Notes: generated by a model not told the origin, from the letters alone. 16,962 nucleotides of DNA from DAOUEG01 sp964595455 (GCA_964595455.1 CAZQQL010000070.1:1-16962), one strand, 5' to 3'; numbered from the stretch's first letter, positions 1 through 6,809 are shown. Made by a program: numbers and translations.

Positions 1-538
1 GCCGCAGCAGGCCCGCCCATGACTGGTAGTTGGGCAGGATGCCGATGTGCAGCATGTCCGGGTTGGTCAGGATAATGCGGCCGTTCCGCCGCACCTCCGA
101 TCGTTCCGAACGCGGCGTATCGCCATCGAAGGTCGCCATCATCGACGCCGGCAGCAGCGAGGGCGAAAAGAGTTCGTGCAGTTTGCGGAGCTGGTCCTGG
201 GCCAGCGCTTTGGTGGGGAAAAGGTACAAAGCCCGTGTCGAAGGGTCGTCGAGGATGGACTGCATGACGGACACGTTGTAACACAGCGTCTTGCCGCTGG
301 CGCTGGACGTGGCGATGATAACGTTCCGTCCGGCCCGGATGTGGTTGATGGCCTCGGCCTGGTGGGCATAGAGCGGCCAGACGCCGCCAGCCTGGAGGCT
401 GTCTTCCAGCCGGTCGTTCAGCGGCTCATCGAGGTTGCCGTACACAGCGCGGCGCGGGGCCAGGTGCTCGATATGCACGATCTGGTCCTGGTAGCCGCGC
501 AATGACCGTATGTGATTGAGGAATGCCTGGATTTCCAT
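1..538 (-). CDS. DEAD/DEAH-box helicase, MrfA/YprA (DUF1998) type, N-terminal part, cut by window edge
   Basis: An ATP-dependent DNA helicase of the superfamily 2 group that includes Bacillus MrfA/YprA and Hrq1, linked to DNA repair. Only the first 179 codons are in the window; the gene runs off the left edge. Seen directly: a Q-motif-like region (YAHQAEAI near residue 57), Walker A TSSASGKT at 77-84, motif Ia FPTKALAQDQ at 107-116, and motif Ib-like LTNPDML at 157-163. The DEAH box and any C-terminal zinc-binding DUF1998 domain lie outside. The ATG at 538-536 begins an otherwise uninterrupted frame, 15 bases after the DUF503 stop, so the two are probably co-transcribed. No strong SD precedes it, which suggests translational coupling. 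The family assignment rests on the FPTKALAQDQ/ASGKTLCYN signature and is secure at superfamily level, less so for the exact subfamily. Confidence 0.85.
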   Translation of the reverse strand, partial: MEIQAFLNHIRSLRGYQDQIVHIEHLAPRRAVYGNLDEPLNDRLEDSLQAGGVWPLYAHQAEAINHIRAGRNVIIATSSASGKTLCYNVSVMQSILDDPSTRALYLFPTKALAQDQLRKLHELFSPSLLPASMMATFDGDTPRSERSEVRRNGRIILTNPDMLHIGILPNYQSWAGLLR

Positions 539-553
539 GTTCCGATTGCCCGT

Positions 554-844
554 CTAGACATCGATGATTTCGATGGAGTAATCGAGCATTTCGACTTCGA
601 ACCGGGCTTTTTCGATGAACTCGACCACGTTGGACAGGACCTGGTTGGTGTGCCGTTTATCGTTGCTTATAGCGCTGATGCCGATAGTCGCCAGGTACCA
701 GTTGTCGTTATCGTCTACTTCCGCTACGGCGACTTCGAACTTGTTGCGCACGCGGCTGATGATGGACTTGATAATCTGCCTCTTGCCCTTGAGCGAGACG
801 TTTTCCGGAAGGCGCAGGCTGACTCTGGCGACACCGACATTCAT
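554..844 (-). CDS. DUF503 (YlxP-like) protein
   Basis: A 96-residue protein matching the DUF503/YlxP family in length and throughout its sequence: N-terminal VGVARVSLRLPE, then the SLKGKRQIIKSI basic stretch (residues 17-28), then a central VAEVDDNDNW segment. In many bacteria ylxP lies near rbfA/infB and the protein is small and cytoplasmic; its biochemical role is not established. Here it lies just upstream of the helicase gene instead, with a 15-base gap, and has a consensus sigma-70-type promoter in front (892-920). The ATG at 844 is the natural family start; the SD is weak. No defect is seen. Confidence 0.85.
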   Translation of the reverse strand: MNVGVARVSLRLPENVSLKGKRQIIKSIISRVRNKFEVAVAEVDDNDNWYLATIGISAISNDKRHTNQVLSNVVEFIEKARFEVEMLDYSIEIIDV

Positions 845-891
845 TTTCGTTACCGGGGAAAAGCGGGAAGAGCGAAGCTGCTTTTATGCTT

Positions 892-920
892 AATCTACCA
901 TCCGGCAGATTGGGTGTCAA
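892..920 (-). promoter_or_regulatory. Sigma-70-type promoter of DUF503-helicase operon
   Basis: On the minus strand a perfect -35 TTGACA (915-920) is followed after exactly 17 bases by TAGATT (892-897), placing the start point near 885 and giving a leader of about 40 bases to the DUF503 ATG. It lies in the short gap after the MFS gene stop, so the DUF503-helicase pair can be expressed independently of that gene. Confidence 0.75.
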
Positions 921-936
921 ACGTCCGTTCGCATTA

Positions 937-2106
937 TTACGGCGCCGGAACGGCGGCGCGTGAGTCTTTGTCTTTCACCATGAAATAGAACAGCACCGTG
1001 CTGATGAGCAAAACAAATCCGGCAACGTAGAATACCCAGGGCAGGCTGAATGAATCAGCGATATAACCGAGAATGATCGGCCCGATGCCGTTGCCTATCT
1101 GCATCGCCATCATGAAGTACGTCATGCAGATGCCCATGCCGTACGTCCGTCCCTCCTGCACCACGTAAGCATTGGTCGCTGGCATCGCGTACGACTGTCC
1201 TAACGTGACCCCGACGTAAGCCGCCATGAGCAGCCAGAAACCGCCGGAGAGTGGCAATAAGGCTAACGCTGCCATCGCGACCAGGCTGCCTTGAATGACC
1301 ATCCACCGCCGGTTCAGGCGGTCCGCCAGGGCGCCGGTATAGGACTGGAGGATGGATACCGGGGTCCGCATGGCCATGAGCACGCCGATGAGCGTTGCGC
1401 TCAGCCCGAGCCGGACATCCGCGAAGATGGGAATGAACGCCATCATGGAAGACGTGCCGATGCCGGTGGTCATGCGCTGTACCAGAACCCCGAGCATCAC
1501 CCGGCTCTTCAGCGGCGCCATCACCGAACCATGCTCCCGGCTGATGGCTACCTTGCGCGGCATTTCCTTGAGGTAGATGAACGTGGCGAGAAGCCCGAGG
1601 AAATTCAACACGGCCATGACGAGAAACGTCGTTTCGATGGAGAATGCGTCGGAAAGGACCCCGCCGAGCAGCGGCCCGGCTCCCATCCCGGCAAAGAGTA
1701 CGGCGTTGAAGTACCCCATCCACTTGCCCTCGTTGCCTTCCGGGGTGATGTCCCCCAGGTAGGCCTGGGCGATAGGCAGATGGGCGGAAGCGCCGAGCCC
1801 CTGGATGAACCGCATGCCGATGAGCTGCCAGGGGGTGGTGGTATACATCAGGCCGATGGATGAAAGGCCGAGTATCGCCAGGCCGCCCAGCAGGAACATC
1901 TTGCGGCCGTAGCGGTCGGAAAGCCTCCCCACGAACAATAGTGTGAAGATGCCGGTGATGCTGAACGCAGATTGCACCAGCCCGATTTCCAGGTTGGAGG
2001 CACCGAGTTGCTCCGCGTAAATGGGCAGGAACGGGGACACGATGCCCATGCCGAGCATCGATATAAACATGGTCGCGACGAGCACGAAAAAGGCTTTTTT
2101 GTTCAT
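937..2106 (-). CDS. MFS transporter, drug-efflux type (12 TM)
   Basis: A 389-residue inner-membrane major facilitator permease. Seen: hydrophobic N-terminal helix at 5-25, MFS motif A (GRLSDRYGRKM, residues 60-70) in the first cytoplasmic loop, a degenerate counterpart (GALADRLNRR) in the second half as usual for 6+6 MFS proteins, and about twelve hydrophobic stretches. Its overall look is that of the DHA1 multidrug/sugar efflux group, but the substrate cannot be read from sequence. I chose the ATG at 2106 (MNKKAFFVLV) because it places the first TM at the N-terminus; an in-frame TTG at 2154 would add 16 hydrophilic residues and has no better SD. It is divergent from the citrate-synthase-like gene. 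Confidence 0.87.
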   Translation of the reverse strand: MNKKAFFVLVATMFISMLGMGIVSPFLPIYAEQLGASNLEIGLVQSAFSITGIFTLLFVGRLSDRYGRKMFLLGGLAILGLSSIGLMYTTTPWQLIGMRFIQGLGASAHLPIAQAYLGDITPEGNEGKWMGYFNAVLFAGMGAGPLLGGVLSDAFSIETTFLVMAVLNFLGLLATFIYLKEMPRKVAISREHGSVMAPLKSRVMLGVLVQRMTTGIGTSSMMAFIPIFADVRLGLSATLIGVLMAMRTPVSILQSYTGALADRLNRRWMVIQGSLVAMAALALLPLSGGFWLLMAAYVGVTLGQSYAMPATNAYVVQEGRTYGMGICMTYFMMAMQIGNGIGPIILGYIADSFSLPWVFYVAGFVLLISTVLFYFMVKDKDSRAAVPAP

Positions 2107-2210
2107 GACGGGGCGAATGAAACGAGCTTCTACTATGTGTGAGCGGAGCGGCAAGATAACGGCTGGCGGCCCGGGTTTGCCGGAACTGTACTTGCGGTGT
2201 TTCTCCTGAT

Positions 2211-2216
2211 ATTATA
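2211..2216 (-). promoter_or_regulatory. Possible -10 element for MFS gene
   Basis: A perfect TATAAT on the minus strand about 105 bases before the chosen MFS start, in the divergent intergenic region. No good -35 lies 16-18 bases upstream (TGGCGG at 2234-2239 is poor), so this is tentative. Confidence 0.35.
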
Positions 2217-2250
2217 CAATGCTTTACCCCATGCCGCCACCGCGTGTGAA

Positions 2251-2283
2251 TTGCTTGTTTACACGTACGTATGCTAGTATTTA
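2251..2283 (+). promoter_or_regulatory. Probable promoter of Re-citrate synthase-like gene
   Basis: Two overlapping readings fit: TTGCTT (2251-2256) with an 18-base spacer to TAGTAT (2275-2280), or TTGTTT (2255-2260) with a 17-base spacer to TATTTA (2278-2283). Both lie in the AT-richest part of the divergent region and place the RNA start at about 2287-2290, just where the leader hairpins begin. Confidence 0.45.
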
Positions 2284-2286
2284 ACT

Positions 2287-2332
2287 GGGACCATGGTTCG
2301 GTCCCCGGCCGTGTTCTTCACACGGCAGGAGG
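2287..2332 (+). promoter_or_regulatory. Structured 5' leader: two hairpins and SD
   Basis: Two adjacent perfect 6-bp hairpins: GGGACC (2287-2292) with GGTCCC (2300-2305), and CCGTGT (2309-2314) with ACACGG (2320-2325, loop TCTTC). They are followed at once by AGGAGG (2327-2332), six bases before the ATG at 2339. The second stem ends two bases before the SD, so it could influence ribosome access. No known riboswitch class is recognised. Confidence 0.4.
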
Positions 2333-2338
2333 TTCAGT

Positions 2339-3583
2339 ATGCCCAAGATCTTTCTCCTCGATGTCACTAACCGCGACGGCGTCCAGACGGCCCGCCTGGG
2401 TCTTTCCAAACTGGAAAAGACCATGATCAATATGTACCTCAATGAAATGGGGGTATTTCAGTCCGAGTTCGGTTTCCCGACCACGAAACACGAGATAAAT
2501 TACCTCAAGGCCAATCTGGAACTGGCGGAGATCGGTGTTATCAAACCGCTCCGGCTCGGCGGCTGGATACGCGCTATCCCCGCGGATGTGGAACTGGCCT
2601 TCAAGAATGTTCCCACCATCAATCACCTGGCCCTGTCTATTTCCACTTCCGACCAGATGATAGAGGGCAAGTTCAAGGGAAAAAAGACCCGGGAAGGCGT
2701 TATCAAGGACATGACCGCCGCGGTCGATTGCGCCCGCGCCGCCGGGGCCCAGTCCATCGGGGTCAACGCTGAGGACGCTTCCCGCACGGACATCAATTAC
2801 CTTATCGAGTTCGGCCTCGCCGCCAAGGAACATGGCGCGGACCGCCTCCGTTATTGCGATACCCTCGGGTATGACAATCCGTTCACCATTTATGACAACG
2901 GCCGCACACTGGCGGAGAAAATCGGCCTGCCGATCGAGATGCACTGCCATAACGACCTCGGCATGGCGGTGGCCAACTCCATAACCGGCGCCATGGGCAT
3001 CGTCGATGGCGGTCAGGACGCCTACATCAACACCACGGTGAACGGCATCGGCGAACGCGCCGGTAACGCCGACCTCATCGCGGTGATGCTGGCTATCCTC
3101 AAGTCGAAGGACATGAACAAGCGGTATGAGATGGGTATGCCCATCAAGCTGAGCATGGCCTGGAAGATCGCCAAGTTCGCCAGCTATGCCTTCGGGGTCC
3201 CCATTCCCATCAACCAGCCGGGCGTCGGCGCTAACGCCTTCGCTCATGAGTCTGGCATCCATGCTGACGGCGTCCTGAAAGACCCGGAGAACTACGAGCT
3301 ATATGACTTCTCCGAACTCGGCCGCGGTGATTCCGAATTGGTCGAGACCGGCCGCGAGATCTGTACCGGCGAATACGGCGGTATTTCCGGCTTCAGCCAC
3401 GTCATGAGCAAGTTACCGGTGCCGGTCAAGTTCCCGGACCGCGATAAGGCCAATGAGATACTCGAACTGGTACGCTTTGCCAACGTCGAGTCCCAGAAAC
3501 CGCTCGTGGAAGACCAGTTGCTGTTCATCGCCAAGTATCCGGGCATCGCTAAGAAGCTGCTGACCCTCACACCGCTGGCGTGA
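2339..3583 (+). CDS. Re-citrate synthase / homocitrate synthase-like enzyme (DRE-TIM, HMGL-like)
   Basis: A 414-residue member of the isopropylmalate/homocitrate/citramalate synthase family, which condenses acetyl-CoA with a 2-oxo acid. Seen: DRE-type signature LLDVTNRDGVQ at 6-16 (D8, R12, D13), metal-binding HCHND at 202-206, NGIGERAGN at 235-243, and HESGIHADG at 303-311. From memory, the N-terminal region (QSEFGFPTTKHE, IRAIPADVELAFKNVP) resembles Re-citrate synthase of Clostridium kluyveri and the Dehalococcoides enzyme once annotated as homocitrate synthase. In those organisms it replaces ordinary Si-citrate synthase and feeds the oxidative branch to glutamate. The C-terminus is short and lacks a full LeuA-type regulatory domain, which argues against leucine-regulated isopropylmalate synthase. 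No lysine or leucine pathway genes adjoin it. Start fixed by AGGAGG six bases upstream. Family certain; exact substrate probable. Confidence 0.85.
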   Translation: MPKIFLLDVTNRDGVQTARLGLSKLEKTMINMYLNEMGVFQSEFGFPTTKHEINYLKANLELAEIGVIKPLRLGGWIRAIPADVELAFKNVPTINHLALSISTSDQMIEGKFKGKKTREGVIKDMTAAVDCARAAGAQSIGVNAEDASRTDINYLIEFGLAAKEHGADRLRYCDTLGYDNPFTIYDNGRTLAEKIGLPIEMHCHNDLGMAVANSITGAMGIVDGGQDAYINTTVNGIGERAGNADLIAVMLAILKSKDMNKRYEMGMPIKLSMAWKIAKFASYAFGVPIPINQPGVGANAFAHESGIHADGVLKDPENYELYDFSELGRGDSELVETGREICTGEYGGISGFSHVMSKLPVPVKFPDRDKANEILELVRFANVESQKPLVEDQLLFIAKYPGIAKKLLTLTPLA

Positions 3584-3915
3584 CGGTATGAAAGGAAACG
3601 CATCCCGTTGAAAAACGGGATCCAGGCGTGCCCGACGAAGGGTCCTTCCTGGTTCCCGGCTGTTGCCGGGATGGACTTGCCTTAAACTCATCGGCGAGAG
3701 ACCATACTCAGTCCGCCTCCACTACAGGGTAGCGCGGGCATCTTGCCTGCGGAACTTACCCCGGCCTTGCTCCCGATTCCAGCTTCCTCTAGAATGGTCT
3801 CAGGAATACCACATAATGGCAAAAGTCTGAAACCGGACTGTCACCCATCCCCCCGGTTTGCTGGAAAGGTACCCTTCCGCACGAGGAGAGTGAGGTCGAA
3901 AATCCACCTGCGGTA
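3584..3915. other. 332-base gap with repeats, no gene
   Basis: I see no credible gene here. It begins with a hairpin-pair repeat (3601-3684). A second hairpin at about 3732-3748 (GCGGGCA pairing with TGCCTGC, one G-T) follows. The stretch 3855-3900 shares the words CCCGGTTTGC and TGAGGTCG with 11012-11037, perhaps a decayed repeat of another type. No clear terminator or promoter is seen, and the downstream endonuclease gene has only a weak SD. Confidence 0.6.
3601..3684 (+). repeat. Dispersed hairpin-pair repeat, copy A
   Basis: Two hairpins about 30 bases apart: ATCCCGTT (3602-3609) with AACGGGAT (3614-3621) around a GAAA loop, and TCCCGGC with GCCGGGA (3654-3671) around TGTT. It aligns along its whole length with 10772-10853 apart from a one-base gap and a divergent centre. 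The layout resembles REP/BIME or Neisseria dRS3-like intergenic elements, where both arms are inverted repeats flanked by a conserved GGATCCAGGC. Confidence 0.75.
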
Positions 3916-4587
3916 ATGAAGAATACGCTACTCAAACTCTACGATACCCTCTTCGCCGCTTATGGCCCCCAGCACTGGTGGCCGGGGGATACGCCCTTCG
4001 AGGTCATCATCGGGGCTATCCTGACCCAGACCACCGCCTGGACCAACGTGGAAAAAGCTATCGCCAACCTGAAAGCCGCCGGAGCCCTCTCCGCCCCGAC
4101 CCTTCGCGCGATGCCGGAGAATGAACTCGCCCGCCTCATCCAGCCCAGCGGTTACTTCAACGTTAAAGCCCATAAGCTCAAGGCCTTCGTTTTATGGCTC
4201 GGTTGCCGCTGCGGGGATGACCTTGATATCCTTTTCACAACCGAAACACAAACGCTCAGGCAGGAACTCCTCGACATCTATGGCATCGGAGAGGAAACCG
4301 CGGACTCCATCCTGCTCTACGCCGGTTACAAGCCCTCTTTCGTCATCGACGCCTATACCCGCCGGATTGTCGATAGGCTCGGCATCGGTCTGGGCGGTAC
4401 CGGCTATGAAGACTACCGCCGCCTGTTCATGGCCAATCTCACGCCGGATGTCCCGCTATACAATGAATACCACGCCCTCTTTGTGCGCCATGGTAAGGAC
4501 ACCTGTCGCAAGACACGCCCTCTTTGTGGTACCTGCTGCCTGGCGCGAACGAACTTATGCCGGGGAATACAAAGTTCTGTAACATAG
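3916..4587 (+). CDS. Endonuclease III-family DNA glycosylase (HhH-GPD, Fe-S), lyase Lys replaced
   Basis: A 223-residue base-excision repair glycosylase. Seen: HhH-GPD core with TQTTAWTNVEKA at 38-49, the hairpin motif LLDIYGIGEETAD at 118-130, catalytic Asp145 in VIDAYTRR, and a C-terminal cysteine set C197, C204, C207/C208, C215 matching the [4Fe-4S] loop of Nth/MutY (spacing after the third Cys differs slightly from C-X6-C-X2-C-X5-C). The position of the AP-lyase lysine of Nth (GVGRKT) is Glu127 here, so by family knowledge this should be a monofunctional glycosylase, closer to the MagIII/3-methyladenine group than to true Nth. The WWPGDTPFEVIIGAILTQ opening also fits that group. It stands alone after a repeat-rich gap. 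The ATG at 3916 is the first in frame and matches family length. Confidence 0.88.
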   Translation: MKNTLLKLYDTLFAAYGPQHWWPGDTPFEVIIGAILTQTTAWTNVEKAIANLKAAGALSAPTLRAMPENELARLIQPSGYFNVKAHKLKAFVLWLGCRCGDDLDILFTTETQTLRQELLDIYGIGEETADSILLYAGYKPSFVIDAYTRRIVDRLGIGLGGTGYEDYRRLFMANLTPDVPLYNEYHALFVRHGKDTCRKTRPLCGTCCLARTNLCRGIQSSVT

Positions 4588-4755
4588 TTCTATACCCTGC
4601 CCGCTCCCGGCTTTCTTTTCTTATCTTTACCTGATGCGCCTTTTCCTCTCTTTTCCTGCGTACCCGCATGCAGGACTGTCACGCGTTGTTTACTTGACTC
4701 CCCGGAATGTTTATGGGTTCGTTACTTGCCCGTTGCTATTCTTAAGGCGCCGGGA

Positions 4756-4813
4756 TTGTATCCGGCAAGTTGTCCGCTGGCATATGCCAGCCGGAAAGAC
4801 CGGGAGGTCCGGT
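4756..4813 (+). promoter_or_regulatory. Structured leader with SD-masking hairpin before archaellin-like gene
   Basis: Just before the ATG at 4814 lie a perfect 16-base palindrome GCTGGCATATGCCAGC (4776-4791) and a second hairpin, ACCGG (4799-4803) with CCGGT (4809-4813), whose loop and arm contain the SD GGGAGG (4802-4807). The stem abuts the start codon. CCGG blocks recur at 4762 and 4792, so alternative pairings are possible. It does not match the c-di-GMP-I riboswitch core that I looked for. Confidence 0.4.
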
Positions 4814-5392
4814 ATGAAAAAATATTGGGCAAAGTTGCGAGAGAGACAGGAAGGCATAACCGGCCTGGAAACGGCCATTATCCTTATCGCCTTCGTTATC
4901 GTGGCTTCGGTGTTCGCCTACGTCGTCCTGTCCGCCGGCCTGTTCTCTTCACAGAAAGCCAAGGAAGCGGTGACGGCCGGGCTCGAATCGACCATGGCGG
5001 CCATCGAGGTCAGAGGCAATATCGTAGCGAAAATGGTGAACCGCGAGGTCACGGAAATCTATTTCTGTGTGGGGATTCCGCGGGCCGGGACCGCAGTCGA
5101 TTTCAGTCCCTCATCCGAGAACATCAGCCCGATCATCATTTCCTATAGCGACCGCGACCACTATCTGCCTTCGGTTAACTGGACGGTGGAAAGGCTGGCG
5201 GAGGTGAATGACGATTACCTGCTCGACTACAACGAACTTTTCCAGGTCACGGTACTGATCCCGACATCCGGAAATGTCAGCATTGGCCCGTATGACCAGT
5301 TCTCACTGGAACTCAAGCCGCCGGACGGCCCGACGCTCGTCTTCGAGCGGACGATTCCCGGCCGGGTCAGCCAGTACATCAACTTGCATTGA
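4814..5392 (+). CDS. Archaellin-like (FlaB/ArlB-type) filament protein with class III signal peptide
   Basis: A 192-residue secreted filament subunit. The N-terminus has a short basic leader, RQEG, then ITGLETAIILIAFV: the archaellin signature, with predicted prepilin-peptidase cleavage after Gly14 and Glu at +5 (E19). One hydrophobic helix spans 15-43. Residues 45-78 continue the archaellin-like pattern (SSQKAKEAVTAGLES, then IEVRGNIVAKMV), and the C-terminus IGPYDQF...ERTIPGRVSQYINL resembles the archaellin end (KPP...ERTIP). Three N-X-S/T sequons are present (residues 103, 122, 154). I chose the ATG at 4814 because it has GGGAGG six bases upstream and gives the correct leader length; an in-frame ATG at 4634 would add 60 residues unlike the family. 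No other archaellum or pilus genes (ATPase, membrane platform, peptidase) are in the window. It could serve in an archaellum-like filament or an adhesive type IV pilus-like fibre; the archaellin-like ending favours the former. Confidence 0.85.
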   Translation: MKKYWAKLRERQEGITGLETAIILIAFVIVASVFAYVVLSAGLFSSQKAKEAVTAGLESTMAAIEVRGNIVAKMVNREVTEIYFCVGIPRAGTAVDFSPSSENISPIIISYSDRDHYLPSVNWTVERLAEVNDDYLLDYNELFQVTVLIPTSGNVSIGPYDQFSLELKPPDGPTLVFERTIPGRVSQYINLH

Positions 5393-5460
5393 CGCAATGA
5401 ATCGAGGCCGGAAGTCCTTCTTCCAGTCTCATGAAGCAGGAAGCAGTGTCCCTCCCTGAA

Positions 5461-5682
5461 CTAGGGGCGCTGCTTCGCGGCTTTTTTGGCCCACAGCACC
5501 GCGAGGATGCGGCGCTTGCTGTCCAGCGGAACGGGGAGATGCTTTTCCAGCAGCGTGACATGTTCCGTGGGAACGCCGGCCAGCTCGGAGACCTGCTGCT
5601 TTGTCAGGTTGACCGCCAGGCGGAGCCGCCGGGTCTCGTACCCTTTTACTTCCGGTAGCGGCGTGATAACCGTTGTCGGCAT
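5461..5682 (-). CDS. Small HTH (XRE/Cro-like) DNA-binding protein
   Basis: A 73-residue basic protein. Residues about 16-47 (ETRRLRLAVNLTKQQVSELA, then GVPTEHVTLLEK) look like a Cro/C1-type helix-turn-helix: helix, TKQQVSELAGV turn, recognition helix. The C-terminal tail AKKAAKQRP is basic. It has a good SD, GGAGGG (complement of 5688-5693), five bases before the ATG, which supports it as real although short. It converges on the archaellin-like gene with a 68-base gap and is divergent from pyrD. Its target is unknown; regulation of a neighbour is only a guess. There is no C-terminal sensor domain, so it may need a partner or be a minimal repressor. Confidence 0.7.
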   Translation of the reverse strand: MPTTVITPLPEVKGYETRRLRLAVNLTKQQVSELAGVPTEHVTLLEKHLPVPLDSKRRILAVLWAKKAAKQRP

Positions 5683-5774
5683 GATAGCCCTCCGGTACTA
5701 AAGTAATCCTCTCCCGGCGGCGCAAATACAAAGCTGACGCCTATTTCGGCTGGGTGTTTTTACCTAAATCATCT

Positions 5775-5804
5775 TGCACTCTCCGTACCATGTCTGCTAA
5801 GCTT
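5775..5804 (+). promoter_or_regulatory. Possible pyrD promoter
   Basis: TTGCAC (about 5775-5780) followed after 18 bases by TAAGCT (about 5799-5804), in the gap between the divergent small HTH gene and pyrD. It would give a leader of about 25 bases containing the SD AGGAGG (5823-5828). The -10 is imperfect. Confidence 0.35.
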
Positions 5805-5834
5805 TCGCGGGGGAGCCGCCCCAGGAGGAAGTGT

Positions 5835-6752
5835 ATGACGCCAGATTTATCAGTCCGGATCGCACCGGACCTCGTGCTGCCCAACCCGGTCATGACCGCA
5901 TCCGGGACGTTCGGCTACGGGACCGAGTACGAGGAACTCATCGACATCCAGCGCCTCGGCGCCATCGTCTGCAAAGGCACGTTCCTCCAGCCGCGGGAAG
6001 GCAACCCGCAGCCCCGCCTCAATGAGACCGCCTCCGGGGTGCTCAATTCCATCGGGCTCCAGGGCATCGGCGTGGAAGCCCTCATCCAGGAAAAAGCCAC
6101 CGTCTGGGCGGGATGGAAGACACCGGTCGTCGTCAACATCGCCGGCAACACCGCCGATGAATACGCGGAACTGGCCCGCCGCCTCGATGGCGTTCCCGGC
6201 ATCAGCGGCCTGGAGGTCAACATCTCCTGCCCTAATGTCAAAGCCGGTGGCGCATCCTTCGGGGCCGTGCCGGAGACAGCCGCTGCAGTCACCGCTGCCG
6301 TGAAATCCGCAACAACGTTACCGGTTCTCGTGAAGCTGACTCCCAACAACACGGACATCGTCAAGGTGGCATTAGCCGTGGAAAAAGCCGGCGCGGACGC
6401 CCTGACCGTGACCAACAGCCTCAAGGGCATGGTCATCGACATCGATAAGCGCCGCCCGGTCTTCGCCAATACTACTGCCGGCCTTTCCGGACCGGCCATC
6501 AAGCCGCTGGCCCTGGCGCTGGTCTGGGACGTCGCCGGAGCAGTGAAGATACCGGTCATCGGGTGCGGCGGCATTTACACTGCGAAGGACGCCATCGAAT
6601 TCCTCATGGCCGGTGCGAGCGCCGTACAGGTCGGCTCCGCCACCTTCGCCAATCCACGGGCTTCCCTGGACATCCTGGACGGGATAACGGCTTTCATGGA
6701 GCAACAAGGAATAAGATCGTTACGGGAGATCATCGGGATGGCACGGTCATAG
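5835..6752 (+). CDS. pyrD: Dihydroorotate dehydrogenase, class 1B catalytic subunit
   Basis: Oxidises dihydroorotate to orotate, the fourth step of de novo UMP synthesis, in the cytoplasm. The 305-residue length and sequence fit the class 1 FMN enzyme, type 1B. Seen: NPVMTASGTFGYG at 17-29, CKGTF at 46-50, active-site-loop NISCPNVK at 129-136 with catalytic Cys132 (Ser in membrane class 2 enzymes), VKLTPN and TVTNSLKG, and FMN-phosphate binding PVIGCGGIY and GASAVQVGSA. Type 1B enzymes normally partner with PyrK, an FAD/2Fe-2S subunit that passes electrons to NAD; no pyrK is adjacent here, so it must lie elsewhere or be replaced. Start chosen from AGGAGG six bases before the ATG; an upstream in-frame GTG lacks an SD and extends beyond the family start. 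Confidence 0.93.
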   Translation: MTPDLSVRIAPDLVLPNPVMTASGTFGYGTEYEELIDIQRLGAIVCKGTFLQPREGNPQPRLNETASGVLNSIGLQGIGVEALIQEKATVWAGWKTPVVVNIAGNTADEYAELARRLDGVPGISGLEVNISCPNVKAGGASFGAVPETAAAVTAAVKSATTLPVLVKLTPNNTDIVKVALAVEKAGADALTVTNSLKGMVIDIDKRRPVFANTTAGLSGPAIKPLALALVWDVAGAVKIPVIGCGGIYTAKDAIEFLMAGASAVQVGSATFANPRASLDILDGITAFMEQQGIRSLREIIGMARS

Positions 6753-6758
6753 CGGAAG

Positions 6759-6809
6759 CCCATCTCGGCAACAGCCGGGATCCAGAATCGCACCATTTTT
6801 TGGATTCCA
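6759..6809 (-). repeat. Dispersed hairpin-pair repeat, degenerate copy C (inverted)
   Basis: Lies seven bases after the pyrD stop. TCTCGGC-AACA-GCCGGGA followed by TCCAG is the reverse complement of the second hairpin of the repeats at 3601 and 10772, with one mismatch; TGGATTCC at 6801-6808 corresponds to the inner edge of the first hairpin, which is otherwise lost. The spacer (including T6) differs. It may also serve as a terminator for pyrD, but the T run lies well after the stem. Confidence 0.6.

Noticed and set aside
2107..2154. Longer MFS start at TTG 2154
   Set aside because: Adds a hydrophilic arginine-rich stretch before the first TM and has no SD; the ATG at 2106 fits the family better.
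4588..4813. c-di-GMP or other known riboswitch before the archaellin-like gene
   Set aside because: The GEMM-I core words are not present; only generic hairpins are seen.
4634..4813. 60-residue N-terminal extension of the archaellin-like protein
   Set aside because: The strong SD at 4802-4807 and the class III leader length point to the ATG at 4814.
5393..5460. Terminator between the archaellin-like and small HTH genes
   Set aside because: Only a short GGAAG/CTTCC stem without a T run is present.
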